Shown in pieces: positions 1-10,830 of a stretch of 64,000 nt of DNA. The notes beneath the pieces were generated by a model. It searched no databases. It saw only the letters and a program-made list of their open reading frames with translations, and was not told the DNA's origin. The position numbers and the translations under genes are program-made. The stretch is taken from the NCBI RefSeq assembly GCF_010093535.1, contig NW_022985175.1:310001-374000 (forward strand), written 5' to 3'. The stretch is from Lindgomyces ingoldianus (lineage: Eukaryota > Ascomycota > Dothideomycetes > Pleosporales > Lindgomycetaceae). How positions within the stretch are numbered: position 1 is the first letter of the stretch; each line of letters opens with the position of its first letter.

Positions 1-489
1 ATGCCAACAATCTCTCCCACAATCCGTCGAAAGTATTCCGGTTTCTCGAAAGAATAGCATTTCGTCTGCACCAACTCTTTGCAAGCGCGGACACTATTTA
101 CTAATAACCACTCTGTATTCCCAAGGTGCAGGTAGCGGATTAGCGGAGCATCTGGGAATTGTCGCATATACGTTAGGACCACATCATTGGGTCCTTCGGC
201 TTTGAGGAACTTGAGAGTTTGACCAAAGAAGAAGTTTCCGTCCTGATGAAGTGTCAATCATGCTTCTATTGGGGGAGTGATGGGAAAGGGTTACTTTTGG
301 ACCAGGGAGATGCCGCAATGGAGAGCTGTAGAATGGGTAGATGAAAATATTGTAGAGAAACACGGCTAAGTATTGCGATAAAAAGAGAAGGATGAATAGA
401 ATGAAGATATTGCTTGGATATACGATCTTCCGGTGCTGTATTGCGGCTGTCTCCAACAGAGATAGGATCGCACAACGCTGCCAGCTCAT
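1..489 (-). CDS. Cytochrome P450, N-terminal part (runs off the left edge)
   Basis: This is the first part of a microsomal cytochrome P450, a haem monooxygenase of the endoplasmic reticulum. The ATG is at 489-487. Exon 1 (489-295) encodes a long hydrophobic anchor (about residues 27-50), then the proline-rich hinge RHLPGPK. A 52-nt GT-AG intron (294-243) follows at phase 0. Exon 2 (242 to the edge) continues with FFGQTLKFL and a stretch ending near FEKPEYFRRIVGEIVG, which is the usual P450 N-terminal region with the 'GxxxxF..P' pattern. The haem-binding Cys motif and I-helix lie outside the window, so the subfamily, substrate and intactness cannot be judged. Family assignment is from motif recognition. 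Confidence 0.85.
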
Positions 490-1975
490 GGGGGCGATTC
501 AAATTAACCCTGTTCAAATTGAAGGAATTGGTGCTGACGAAGATCGAGTTAGGCTTGTTTTCGCTGAGCCGAAAGAAATGGGCTATCCGCTAATAATAAT
601 CACCTTCCAAGGATCGCGCAAAATGGAGAAAAGGAGACTTTCTCTTCTCTTGAACTCGTCGGCTTTTCCTTTCGTTGAAGGCGCTCTATGTCAGCCGCTG
701 AGTAATCGCAAGTTCGCCGCATCATAGGACAATACTGAAGAGGGAGAGGACAAAAGAAGAAAGGCCCGATCGAAAATGACAAGGTTCTACCAAAAACTCA
801 AGGGTTAGCGGATTCAAGTGACGCCAGCACTGCCAGGTTCGGAAAGCAATAAGTTACCCCTCCATCCTGAGAACCCTGTCACCAGACAAGTCGCGTCAAC
901 ATGATTTCGAAAACCGTGAGGATTGCCACCCGGGCCGATCGAATACTCGTAGCACAAGTGAAGAAGTGTGCAACAACACTTGTGCAGGGCATTGAGCTTG
1001 TGGTCAGCGATCGAGGTCAGTGTGAAAGTCGATTTGTTACAGCCAATATTTCCTTCTGAAGGCCTTTCGCTCCTTCGGTTTTGTTTTGCGAATGTGCACC
1101 AGCGCCAAATGTATGGAGCCCAGGAGTTCGTTCGTGATTATTCCTGTGTATTGTTGCTATTCTTTTGTCATCGGGCATTTTCTCTTCTAGCTTCCATAGA
1201 GCTGCGGTCCCGAGATCTTGACCAGGTAGTCTCGTCTCATTCTCCTCAGCAATCCTCCTTTTGACACGGTTGATACCACTTCGCTTGTCACTTGCACCCC
1301 CCCGTGGCTTCTTCAGAGGGTTCGGCCCGGCGTTCGGCATACCCTGTGTTACACACTTCTGTTCTTGGTGAATAGCTCTTGTCGTGCGAAGCTGTCGATG
1401 ACTTGCACAGGTCTCGCCTGGAGCGTTCCAGCTACACTAATGTTATGGAAGGATGACCATCCGAGGAGAAGCCGCGAACCTATGTTCAAATTCCTGAAGA
1501 ACTTGGAAGTAACTGTCGTTCATCCAACCTTCCAATGTAGCAATCAGGTACTAGGTTCAGTCTACCCACCAGAGTAGGAAGTCGCAAAAGAGGGGACGAT
1601 GCTGCAGATTAAGCCCAGAGCAACGTTCCTATTTCCAGATATGCTCGCGACTTGACTCGATATAAACCTGAGGCATTGAAAGGCAACCGCTGTGGCGCTG
1701 TGGAGATTCCGAGTAGCGTACCATTGCAAGATCCAACGTCATTTCGTCAGTCGCACATGCCATATGTGATGGGATGAGGGATCCAGATGCGACGTTCCTG
1801 CACCTTTTAAATCACCATACCTTGATTAATATATTGTATAAAAGGCTGCCACCCCTACCTGCTCACTCTTTTGCCCTCGTCTTTGCCGATCCCATTCCCA
1901 GCTACATTCCTTCTTGTCTCTTTTCTAATCGTCTTCTCTCTCACATACACTTGAGCTCAAACGATCGCCACCATA
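490..1975. other. Intergenic region, no supported gene
   Basis: About 1.5 kb between the start of the P450 gene and the start of the secreted-protein gene, so it holds the P450 promoter and the promoter of the plus-strand gene. The open frames here are short, overlap on both strands and show no recognisable domain. I see no repeat or RNA gene. The last 200 bases become pyrimidine-rich (1,860-1,960), as is common in leader regions of fungal genes. Confidence 0.6.
1837..1844 (+). promoter_or_regulatory. TATA box of the secreted-protein gene
   Basis: TATAAAAG lies 132 bases upstream of the ATG at 1976 and is followed by a pyrimidine-rich leader. It fits a conventional TATA element for a strongly regulated secreted protein. 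Spacing and sequence are seen directly; function is inferred. Confidence 0.5.
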
Positions 1976-2593
1976 ATGAAGGCCTTCGCTATTTTCGCCA
2001 CTATCGCTCCCTTCGTGGCTTCCACTGCTGCTCAGTATATCAACCGTTCTCCATTCTTCCGGCTCATGGTGGTCTCCAGTCTCAACGAAACCATTAATGG
2101 GACTGTCTTCGGTGCCTGCCATGAAGGAGCTGCCATTGAAGGATTCTGTCGGGCTGGTACTATTGACGACGCCCCTGAGCGATACACGACCTTTTACCAC
2201 AACACTTCAGACACGACGAACTCAAGTACCGACAATCCCGGAGTCCTGAGCTACGACTTCTACTACTCCGAGAATCCGACTATGATGGTCCCCTCAGCCA
2301 TGACTCTTTCCTCTCTCCCTACGTCGGATACCGCCATTCCCATCATCTACCCGGACAATACCACAACGACATATGTTAGCTTCGATGAATGTGGATCCAT
2401 GTATATTGGATCATACACGGACGACCGAACCTCCCCACCCTCACATGAATTCTTAAAAGTCTACAATTGGTATCTGTGTACGACCTACTATGCCTACACA
2501 TACACCACCCTTGCTTGGGCTATGGGTGGTGTTGGTGCTACTCCCCAGAACCCGACCTGCCAGAAAATAGATGTGAAGAGAGTTTTCATCTGA
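1976..2593 (+). CDS. Small secreted protein (DUF7907-like)
   Basis: An intronless 205-residue protein. The first 19 residues (MKAFAIFATIAPFVASTAA) form a classic signal peptide with an AxA-type cleavage site before Gln20, so secretion is predicted. The mature part has the patterns FFRLMVVSS, FGACHEGAAIEGFC, WYLCTTYYAYTYTTLAWAMG and NPTCQKIDVKRVF near the end. These look like the fungal secreted family I know as DUF7907, but I could not run a search. Cysteines lie near residues 48, 57, 138, 167 and 197, and several N-glycosylation sequons (NET, NGT, NTS) are present. The start is fixed by the signal peptide and a good Kozak context. The biochemical role is unknown; it could act at the cell surface or as an effector-like protein. 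Confidence 0.75.
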   Translation: MKAFAIFATIAPFVASTAAQYINRSPFFRLMVVSSLNETINGTVFGACHEGAAIEGFCRAGTIDDAPERYTTFYHNTSDTTNSSTDNPGVLSYDFYYSENPTMMVPSAMTLSSLPTSDTAIPIIYPDNTTTTYVSFDECGSMYIGSYTDDRTSPPSHEFLKVYNWYLCTTYYAYTYTTLAWAMGGVGATPQNPTCQKIDVKRVFI

Positions 2594-3391
2594 GAAGTTC
2601 GGTTGCAGAGGCGTTGGACTTTTTGCTGTGGAGGATGTTCGATCAAAGTACTGATGGAGGAGAATGCTACGAACTGAATAGTTTCTCTGGCTATTGTGAC
2701 GGTGGAATGACGATGCGGGAAAGATACCAATGATAATGCGAACATGACCCCTATGAAAAGGTAGTATGAATACAAGATATGTACATGTAAACGATCCATT
2801 ACATGTGTCTATGAAGCAAACCTGTGACTTGAGTGTAGAAGGACTGAGGTGCCCCTAGCTTCCGATACGAAGCGGCTTCGAGGGTCCTGCCGGCAACCCG
2901 GTCACACATCGCAATACCAAAGGAGACACTGCATCGAATAATGGACCAGAAAGTCTTCAGGGCATGTTGGACAGTAACACCTGCGCCGTATAATCGCCAG
3001 AGCAGCACTGCATCCGAACCCAATCGAATCCAAAATCTTTTCGCCTCGCCCCTTAGCTGTATGGATTCACCCCTAGAGACACGACCCATTCTTGAATTTC
3101 GAAGGTTGAAATAGAAAGTCAGTCATCAACCCTGTATCATCCATCGTTGGTGCATGCCTAACCGGATCATCGGGCCTTGTTCCAGGGTTTCCCGTCACGC
3201 TCATTGGAGGCTTTAACCACTCTTTTTCAGCTTCCTGATAGTTACTCCGAGGCTCAGATATATAAACTCTAAGAATATATGCAACATCCCCAGCGTTTCA
3301 TGTATCCCCTATATTGTCGTCGAACCCTTTCTTATCCAGATCACATTAGGTTACTTCTTCTCGGCAAAACCCCACTTTTAGCGAAGACAAA
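2594..3391. other. Intergenic region with esterase promoter
   Basis: About 800 bases with no supported gene. It contains the 3' flank of the secreted-protein gene and the promoter of the esterase. TATATAAA at 3,259-3,266 lies about 126 bases upstream of the esterase ATG and is a plausible TATA box. Confidence 0.55.
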
Positions 3392-4614
3392 ATGGGACCG
3401 GACGATAGCACTACGCCAAAATATTCTTTCAATCACCCGGATCTAGGGTCGATGACTGGAATAGTCACTCCAGACAACGTTGTCCAGTTCCGAGCGGTAC
3501 CTTACGCGACCATTCCATCGCGATTCCAGCAGTCCGTCCTTCTCAACGACCTCTTCAGTACATCCAGAGACTTCACCAAACCAGGGTATACATCTTCTCA
3601 CTAAGAGATATATACGCACTGACACTCAGCAGCTTCGCATGTCCGCACACTTTGGCCACAGACGCCGTCGGTGGTGGACCCTTCCCCAACGAACCGGCTT
3701 CCTCGGACTTCCCAACCTCTGAATTCGGATGCCTAATCCTACAGATCAACGTCCCATTATCATATCTAGAAGGAGATTCAGCAAAGTTTCCTTCCCTCCC
3801 AGTAGTAGTTTATATCCACGGCGGAGGCTTTGTACTCGGCAAAATCGACCAACAGCACAACACTGCTTACATCGTGGAGCAGTCCATAAATGACGATCAA
3901 CCTATAATTGCAGTCAACCTCCAGTACCGGCTCGGGGCGCTAGGTTACTTGGCTACACCTGGTGGTGCGAACTTAGCGTTGTATGATCAACGGAATGCCC
4001 TTCTTTGGATTCAGAAATTCATGGTGGGCTTTGGAGGCGACCCATCCCGAGTGACAGTTTTCGGCGAATCTGCAGGCAGTATGTCGATATGCTACCAAAT
4101 GCTTTGTTCTCCACCTACCTCCGGCCCGCTGTTCAGTCGTGCAATTTTAATGTCCGGTATCATCGGGCCAATGACTGCGCCAATGCCTCTGCGTGAAGCT
4201 GAGAAGTTGTATGAGAAGTTTTTGGACGCATTGGAGATTCAGGAACGAGGGGAGCTGGCTTATCAGAAAATGAAAACGCTAGATGTGCAGCACATTGTGG
4301 ATGTGAGCAGCAAACTATCAGCAGAGGGAGTGATGTGGATCCCTGTTCAGAGCGAGGAGTGGTTTGGGAAGGATAAGGGGGTTGTAACATGGGATAGGAT
4401 TCCAGAACTCCTTGGGGAGTGCAACTGGGTCGATGAAGTGGTCCTTGGAACTACTGGCTTTGAAGTACAAAGTTTTATCCACTTCTGGATGTTGTCGTTA
4501 ACGGTTTAAAGGGCACTACGTTCATATCCGCCCTCCAGTCTCTGACTCCATCAAACTTCACGACCGCAATAGCAGAGCAACTTGGCGATGAAAACGCATC
4601 TTCGCTCTTACAAG
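3392..4614 (+). pseudogene. Type-B carboxylesterase/lipase, 5' part, split by a transposon
   Basis: This is the catalytic part of an alpha/beta-hydrolase of the type-B carboxylesterase family. Exon 1 is 3,392-3,585. A 44-nt intron (3,586-3,629) ends in a CAGCAG tandem acceptor, so a 47-nt version is equally in frame. Exon 2 carries SFACP, the signature-2-like block EFGCLILQINVP, the oxyanion-hole motif HGGGF and the nucleophile motif GESAG (4,063-4,077, Ser nucleophile). Two lesions break it. A single-base shift near 4,460-4,470 ends the original frame at 4,509, while homologous-looking sequence continues in another frame as VVNGLKGTTFISALQSL up to 4,613. The gene is then interrupted at 4,614/4,615 by the hAT element. 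The 3' part resumes at 15,442. The frameshift could be a sequencing error; the insertion cannot. Confidence 0.88.
4607..4614. repeat. 8-bp target-site duplication, left copy
   Basis: CTTACAAG immediately precedes the left inverted repeat. It matches CTTACGAG at 15,442-15,449 in 7 of 8 positions. The one difference is a G-to-A transition at a CpG, turning an Arg codon of the esterase into Gln in this copy. An 8-bp duplication is the hallmark length for hAT transposons. Confidence 0.9.
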
Positions 4615-4634
4615 CAGTGTGTCCAACCGTTAGT
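4615..4634 (+). repeat. hAT terminal inverted repeat, left
   Basis: CAGTGTGTCCAACCGTTAGT is the exact reverse complement of 15,422-15,441. The CAGTG start is typical of hAT termini. Beyond 20 bp the two ends diverge (GTACACC on the left against TACGGAG on the right, after reverse complementing). Confidence 0.92.
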
Positions 4635-4939
4635 ACACCTAATAGTACAGTACTGCAGTACACTGATTTTGGTCACGTACGTACGTACAGGGCATCTACT
4701 CAGTATACTGTACTATACGTGAGGCTGCTGTACTAACCGTTTACAGTAGTTATATAGGATTTTTGGTGGTTTTAGGCGGTTGAAGGCAGGTTGCTAAGGG
4801 CCAGGGGGCTTGTGTTTAGAGATTAATGCAGAGAATGCTGTTATTGCCTGTTTTGTTAGCAATCTTCTAACAAATTTAGCAACTATGCTATCTACGTTAT
4901 TCTTTTGCCCATTATAATGTCCTAATTCCTATCCTAATC

Positions 4940-7284
4940 AACAACACAGTCATCTCAGCATGTTACCACCTCACAGGCCCCATCCTCGCAGGCCTCATCC
5001 TCACAAGCCTCATCCTTACATGCCTCATCCTCACATGCCTCATCCTCACATGCCTCATCCAGCCGTTCTGCCACCCAGATATATCATGCTGCCTCATCCC
5101 GACGCTTAGAGAAGGCCCACATGGCCTCACCTAGTCCATCTACGCTGTCCTCGCGTGAAGCAACTCCTTCAAAGCATATGCAAGATACCCAGGCTAAGGA
5201 GCACCTAAATAATGCCTGCTATAACGTTAGAATCACCTTTAAGATTAACTAGGATAATATATAGTGTTCTAGCGTTAAATTAAGCGCAGATTAGCTAGGA
5301 TATTGTGTAAAGCACAAGTTGCAACTCCTTAGGCGCTAGAAGGTGTCATTTATGTGGAGATACAGTGCAGATCTGCAGCACGTTACTAAGGCAGGTAAGA
5401 AGAAGTAGCTGTGGCTCTGTTAAGCTTACTATAAAGCTAGTGTTTAAAAGGCAGCTAAACTTGTTAATAGCAACATCTATATAGTAAGGCATCTTAAGGT
5501 GGTTTATAAGATTAATGCTAACATTAGCGTACTGCTAGATAGCCCTTAGAGGCCTTTAAATCCCTTTGTGGCAGCAGCAGAGGTAGCAGGAGCAAGGCGG
5601 CAGGTAGCTCATACGCTGTGGCAGGAGGGTGCTCTGGCGCAGGTGTTTGTTAACTAAGTGGTTGTATCTAATTAGTCGCTGCAGCAATTAACCTTAGCTA
5701 GATGTTAAAGTTTTATTGCCTAGAATTAACTTAATCTTCTTAACACTCTCTCTGCTTCTCTAACTACGCTATTACAATATCTTTATAATAGTTTTATAAA
5801 GTAAAAAGAGAAGATTTAGACTGTGTTGCGTAGAGCTTATAGCAAAATTGCGTTAAGCCTAGATAAGTAGAGTAGTCCTAACCACCTTTTAATGCTAGGA
5901 GTTGTCGCGCATTTTATTAGTAAGTAAGCCCTATTAAACTCAGCTCATACAGCTTATAGATGCGTACATAGATGCCAACACCCAGCCGCAAGACCTACTT
6001 ATTAGCTTCAAAAACCTATACAGCGACAAGACTAGCGCAAATTAAGCACGTACTATTATTAAGGTTCTTTAGGAGTACAATATTAAGTTAAAATTCCACT
6101 GCTTTGTAGCAGATAACGCGTTAAACAACAACATCTAGCTTATTAATTATCTTAACTTACACACAAACCTTAACTTCAGCAGCGACAACTAAATACACTG
6201 CGCTAGCCATACTATCTAAATTATTATTAAGGCAGTTATCTACAGCAATAATATAAGCCTGTAGGAATAAGAGCTAGCTAATACAGCTTCTTAGGATTAA
6301 TTTAAGCTTTATTAACAGCATAAAGTTGTTAGAAAGCTTTATAACTTCTGCAACTTAGTCCTCTACTTAAACAAGCGTTGCAATAGCTTTACAGCTATTA
6401 TAACTACACTAAGCAAGAAGGATGTCCTCTAGAGCTTTAGTACACTAAATCTACTACAAGATAGCGGCGTACAGTGGCATTCTGTTTATCTTATAATTCT
6501 ACGTTGTTTTAAACTTAAAGAGCCTATCTAGCGCTTTATCTAATCTAAGCGCTATAACATAGGCCTTACTAACAAGGTTAACAATAATATTAAAAATAAT
6601 AGTTATAATCCTCTACTTAACAGCCTTACTAATAATAAATAGGTAAAGGTAGAGCGCATAAAAGACTTTTTAGAGATCTTCTATAAAATAACTAAACGCT
6701 TTAAAGGCAGCGCTAGCAAATTAGGCTACAGCAGCTTATAGCAAACAATTGTATACCTGCAGGTAATTAATAATAAGCTTAGAGCATAGAGAGAGCGCCT
6801 ATCTTATAAGCACTACAGCAACTACCTTAAAAACAGCGTCGCCTTTAGCATTAAGAAGCTCACTACGTACTAGGAAACTCTTGTTTTAGAGCTAGAGATC
6901 TCCTACTACTGTGTGGCAACTATCTTTAACCTGTCTCTCTGCCTCCTCTAGTTTAAAGACTACTAGAAACACCACCTATCTTAGTATAAGCATGCAGAGT
7001 TGTTTATTTAGAAAATCTATACACGCTACTTAGAAACCTTTAAGGAGGAAGAGGAGAAAAAAGAGGCAGCGTTGCTAGAGATATTACAGAGGAAGCTCCT
7101 AGTAGCTTACAGCAACCTACATAATAAGCGCCTTAAAAAGGCTCTCTTAGTTAACCTTACTATCCTCTATAATAACAAGGGTTGTAGCTTAAAGAGGAGG
7201 CAAAAAGTTAATAAGTTAAACTCCTACCTTAATTCCCTAGCAGAAGATAAGTACGCTAGAGATTAGCTGCTTACTTAGCTGCTT
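4940..7284 (+). pseudogene. hAT transposase relic, main part
   Basis: A hypermutated transposase gene. The 5' portion encodes a Ser/Ala/His-rich low-complexity stretch. It is followed by a degenerate BED-type zinc-finger region near 5,400-5,520 (a WLC pattern, Lys-rich). From about 5,890 one frame shows hAT RNase H-fold blocks interrupted by stops: LGVVAHFIS, FVADNALNNN, then HCA-HTI (the usual RC.HTLNL block) and W-SVY. Almost all stops in this frame are TAG or TAA where a Gln codon (CAG or CAA) would keep the frame open, as expected from C-to-T changes. The last open piece (7,072-7,266) lies just before the retrotransposon insertion. It is not functional as it stands. Confidence 0.82.
4969..5062 (+). 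repeat. Short tandem repeat in the transposase 5' region
   Basis: About six imperfect copies of a 15-bp unit close to GCCTCATCCTCACAT. In the transposase frame each unit gives ASSSH or ASSSQ. The repeat keeps CA-rich units although CA is a prime RIP target, so this end of the element escaped mutation. Confidence 0.75.
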
Positions 7285-7289
7285 AAGTA
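7285..7289. repeat. 5-bp target-site duplication of the LTR element, left copy
   Basis: AAGTA lies directly before the TGTTA start of the left LTR. The identical AAGTA lies directly after the right LTR at 14,968-14,972. A 5-bp duplication is the usual length for Ty3/gypsy integration. Confidence 0.88.
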
Positions 7290-7884
7290 TGTTACAATCC
7301 TTGCTTCATGAAGCACTCAGGTCTGGTAATATTCCTAGGTGGGGAGTAGGACGGATAATAAGGGGCCAATCTGGTAGGGTGTACAGTCCTACGTACAGGC
7401 TATTAGGCTAATAGAGGGAGGGAGAGTAACTAGATTGTAGTTTGCCCTATGTGCAGCAGTAGAAAGGCTAGGGTTAAACAGTCCTGTTAGACAAGGTTAG
7501 AGGTATATATAGTGCAAGATATATAAATAGTATTGCAGCTTTTTAGAAAGCTAAATGCTACTTAGTCTATGTAAAAAATAAACTAAACATTAAACACACC
7601 TTCTAAAGGTTGTTTAATATAGAAACTTATATACATGTGTTAAAAATGCTAAGGGGAGTTAGTAAAGTTTATAGAAGTCTGCTAAGAAGAGCTTCTTAAG
7701 CTTTTTTAAACTCCTAGTAACACGCAGTCTACCTTCCTATTAGACAGAGCATTCTTCTATAATCTTAGAAAGCTGTGCTGCCTCTGTGTTCTCTAGCTAG
7801 TCTGTAAGCAAGCCCTGCTCTAATTTAGCTAGATTGTTAAGCACTGCTAGTAGGGTTACGCTAGTCTAACTGTAGATTGTAACA
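7290..7884 (-). repeat. Left LTR (3' LTR in the element's own direction)
   Basis: 595 bp, alignable along its whole length to 14,372-14,967. Its first 95 bases look unmutated compared with the other copy, while its last 125 bases carry only T or A where the other copy has C or G. It is the 3' LTR because the coding remnants run on the minus strand. Confidence 0.88.
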
Positions 7885-7905
7885 CGCTGCCCCCTCTTCC
7901 TAGCA
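7885..7905 (-). other. Polypurine tract of the LTR element
   Basis: Read on the minus strand, GAGGAAGAGGGGGCAGCG lies directly 5' of the 3' LTR. This is the position and composition expected for the plus-strand primer of reverse transcription. It supports the minus-strand orientation. Confidence 0.6.
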
Positions 7906-9249
7906 GTGTCCTTGCTGCTCTGCTTACACAACTATGTTAGTAAGAGTTTATTTATAAAGTAGGCATTTACCTGCTAAAAGGCATTTCTAACATCTATTTA
8001 TTTTATACTAAATAGCTTGTTAGTCTTATTTATTCTACTATCCTTATGTTGCCTGTTGTTTTAACCCTCTTTATTAGATAAAAATAAGGCCCTGTAGCGC
8101 TTACTAATTTTTAAAGTTATCTTATGTGTTAACTTTATCCTTAGACAGTTATGTTAAGTGTATAAAAAAATATAACAAGTGCAACACTTTTATTTCTAAC
8201 ACTGCATAGAATTAGTTAAAGAAGGAATAAAAAACGCTTCTTTAAAAAGCTTCTATTATAAAGGCTTATAAGTAGGAGCTTAGTAACTAGATGTTACATT
8301 AGGTTTAGAAGACTTTAGAGGCAATAGATAAAAAGTGTTTTAGATAAAATTATATCTAAAAGTTATTAGATTTACTAGAGGCTTATTACATAAAGTACCT
8401 TAAAAAAGATTTATCTTTCTTAGACAAAATAAAAGCTCTTAAAGCTAAAGTAAAGAGCTATTTCTTTTTTTAACTATTATTAGCTAGGACTTGTCTCTAA
8501 AGGCTGCTACTATTTAGTAATAATATAGCTGTTCCTTTTAATATAGGTGCCTTATTACCTAGCTAGTTTCTTTTAAATAAGCCTAAAGGTACCTCTGTAC
8601 TAACAGCTGCGCATTCTTTAAATTCTTAGCTAGTTTCTATGTGTTTTTACTAGTAAGCTACTTTTTTTATTTTACTAAAAATTTTTTTTAGTTTTTTTAA
8701 TTACTAATAATGTGTTTAACTTTATATTCTGCTTTATTATTCTTTTATTTTTAAGTAGACAAGGGAACTTCCTTAAGTGCTTTTTCTAGTCTAAAGACAT
8801 AGAACTATAGGTGTATCTTTATATGCAGAGGAAGCTTAAGCTTGCAGTTGTCTTATTAGGTCTAAAGGACTTTATATAGTTCTATCTTTTTTTCTACTAG
8901 CTTCCTAGAAGGTCTAGGTATCTTAAGGTTCTTAGTGTTAAAGTACACATAGTCTTCTAAGTAGATTTCTAGTCCTAGTTATTATAATTTATTTACATAC
9001 TTTTTTATTATTGCTCTGCTAGATCTTGCTTTAATAGCTAACCTTTTATATATTTAGTGTAGGTCTATTAGCTAATCTATTAATTTTTATAGGTCTATTA
9101 GTTAACTTTTATGCATTATAAAGTATAAGTTATATTTAAAATTAGCTTTATATAGTGTTTTTTTTATTATAGCTAATTCTATGTTATTAATTACTAACTA
9201 TGCTATTAGAAGCTATTCTAGCTAGTTATTTTAAGTATAGGAAATGTAC

Positions 9250-9730
9250 TTTCTTAAATACTTTTTTATTTCTATATTTGCTCTTTTAGTCTATTCATCT
9301 GTCTGCAGGTAGTAGGCTATTAATAGCTTGTGTGCTATGCTAAGGTGCTGCATTACTACTTTTTAAAAACTACTAGTAAATAGCTTATCTTAGTTAGAGA
9401 TAATAATCTTAAGGCATTTATATACTAATATTATATTTTGCTTTAATTTATAAATAAATTCTTTAGCTATTATTGTTTTTTCTAAGGGCTAGGTGTGTAG
9501 GTACTTAGTAGTTTTATTTAGAGCTACTATAATTATGTTACACATCTTGTCTATTTCTAGTTCTTTAGATAGAGGTAGTTCTATAATAAAGTCTATTATA
9601 ATTATTATCTATAGTAGCGTTAGTGCTTTAATTAGTTAAAGATATCTATAGGCCTTATACCTTCTTAAGTTATTCTTATTGCAGGTATTGCATTCTCTAA
9701 GCACCTCTGTGCATAGTTGCTTTACCTTTA
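9250..9730 (-). pseudogene. Integrase remnant of the LTR element
   Basis: On the minus strand the segment near 9,675-9,725 reads VKQLCTEVLRECNTCNKNN, matching the C-x2-C half of the integrase zinc finger (a CxxC after a Leu/Val-rich helix). Further along, IDFIIELPLS and a SN-DKLFTSSF block resemble the integrase core (the first Asp, and the SDRGSQFTS block). The frame is interrupted by several TAA and TAG stops. It is a decayed relic. Confidence 0.72.
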
Positions 9731-10699
9731 GTATTTATTATAGTATAGCAGCCCTTAACTTTTTCTAAAGGGTGCCTATTTCTAGATGTCTAAACATTAG
9801 AAATTTATAATATTCTTAGATTAGATTTTTCTATCTTTGCTTACTAGCTATAAGCATGTAAAATTCTTTTATAAGTTAGAGTTTATTATAGACTTATTTT
9901 TTATTAGTTTTTTTAAAAAGTGTAAACTTTTTAGTTCTTTTCTTTTCTTTATTAAAGTAGTTTAGTCTTTAGCTAAGAGTGTTAGCCTGTTAGTTTTATG
10001 CTCTAGGCATGTGCTTAATAATATAGTTAAACTATACAAGTTTTATTACTTATTTTATGTACATTAGTAATAGTTTTTTTACTAACAAAAACATAACTAA
10101 GTTTGCATAGTTAGTTATAATATTAAATAGCTTTGCTATTTTATGTAGCTCTATAGCTTATACTTTTACAGCATTTAATATTACTTTTAGCTCTTTATTA
10201 GGTATGCTGTAGCCTGCTTTAGAACCTAAGAACTTAGCAAAGTAGTACGCAACTAGGTGCTATTTTCTGTCTTTCTGCCTTTAGTATAACGTAGCTCTGC
10301 TAGCTTTAAGGGATGCGTCTGTGTAGATTTTTATTTCTAATTATAGGTTGTACATTCTTAATACTAGTTTATCTATTATAGCTTATTTTAGCATTATAAA
10401 TACTTTATTTATTTCTAGGGTCTAAACAAACTTTGCTATTACCTGCTTTTTAGTTATAGTGTTTATTAATAGTATAGTAATTTTTAAATAGTTTTTAATT
10501 ATTTATCTAACATAGCCTAATAGTCTAAGAAATTTTTTTACTTCTTTAACTATTATAAGTTCTAGCTACTCTAGTACTTTTTATACTTTAGCTAAGTTAA
10601 TTTTTATTTTTTCTTTATTAATTATAAATCTTAAGTATTCTATTTTAGTAACATAGAACTTATATTTAGAGAGCTATAAGTAAAGTCTGTACTTTCTAA

Positions 10700-10830
10700 G
10701 CTGTTCTAAAACTTTTTATACCTTCTGTACATAGTCTTCTAGGGTGTCTTTTAAATAGATAAGGATGTTATCTAAGTATACTAGAGTAAAGACATCTAAA
10801 TAAGGGTTAAGAGCAGTATTAATAATTTGC
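10700..10830 (-). pseudogene. Reverse transcriptase remnant (YLDNILIY block)
   Basis: On the minus strand this piece reads VFTLVYLDNILIYLKDT, the catalytic YxDD region of a Ty3/gypsy reverse transcriptase, followed by a helix-like segment ending EDYVQKV. The second Asp of YLDD reads Asn here. The flanking frames are broken by stops. Confidence 0.75.

Noticed and set aside
4969..5062. A CRISPR-like array from the repeated CCTCATCC units
   Set aside because: The units are contiguous 15-bp tandem repeats without spacers, in a eukaryotic genome, and fit a low-complexity coding tract.
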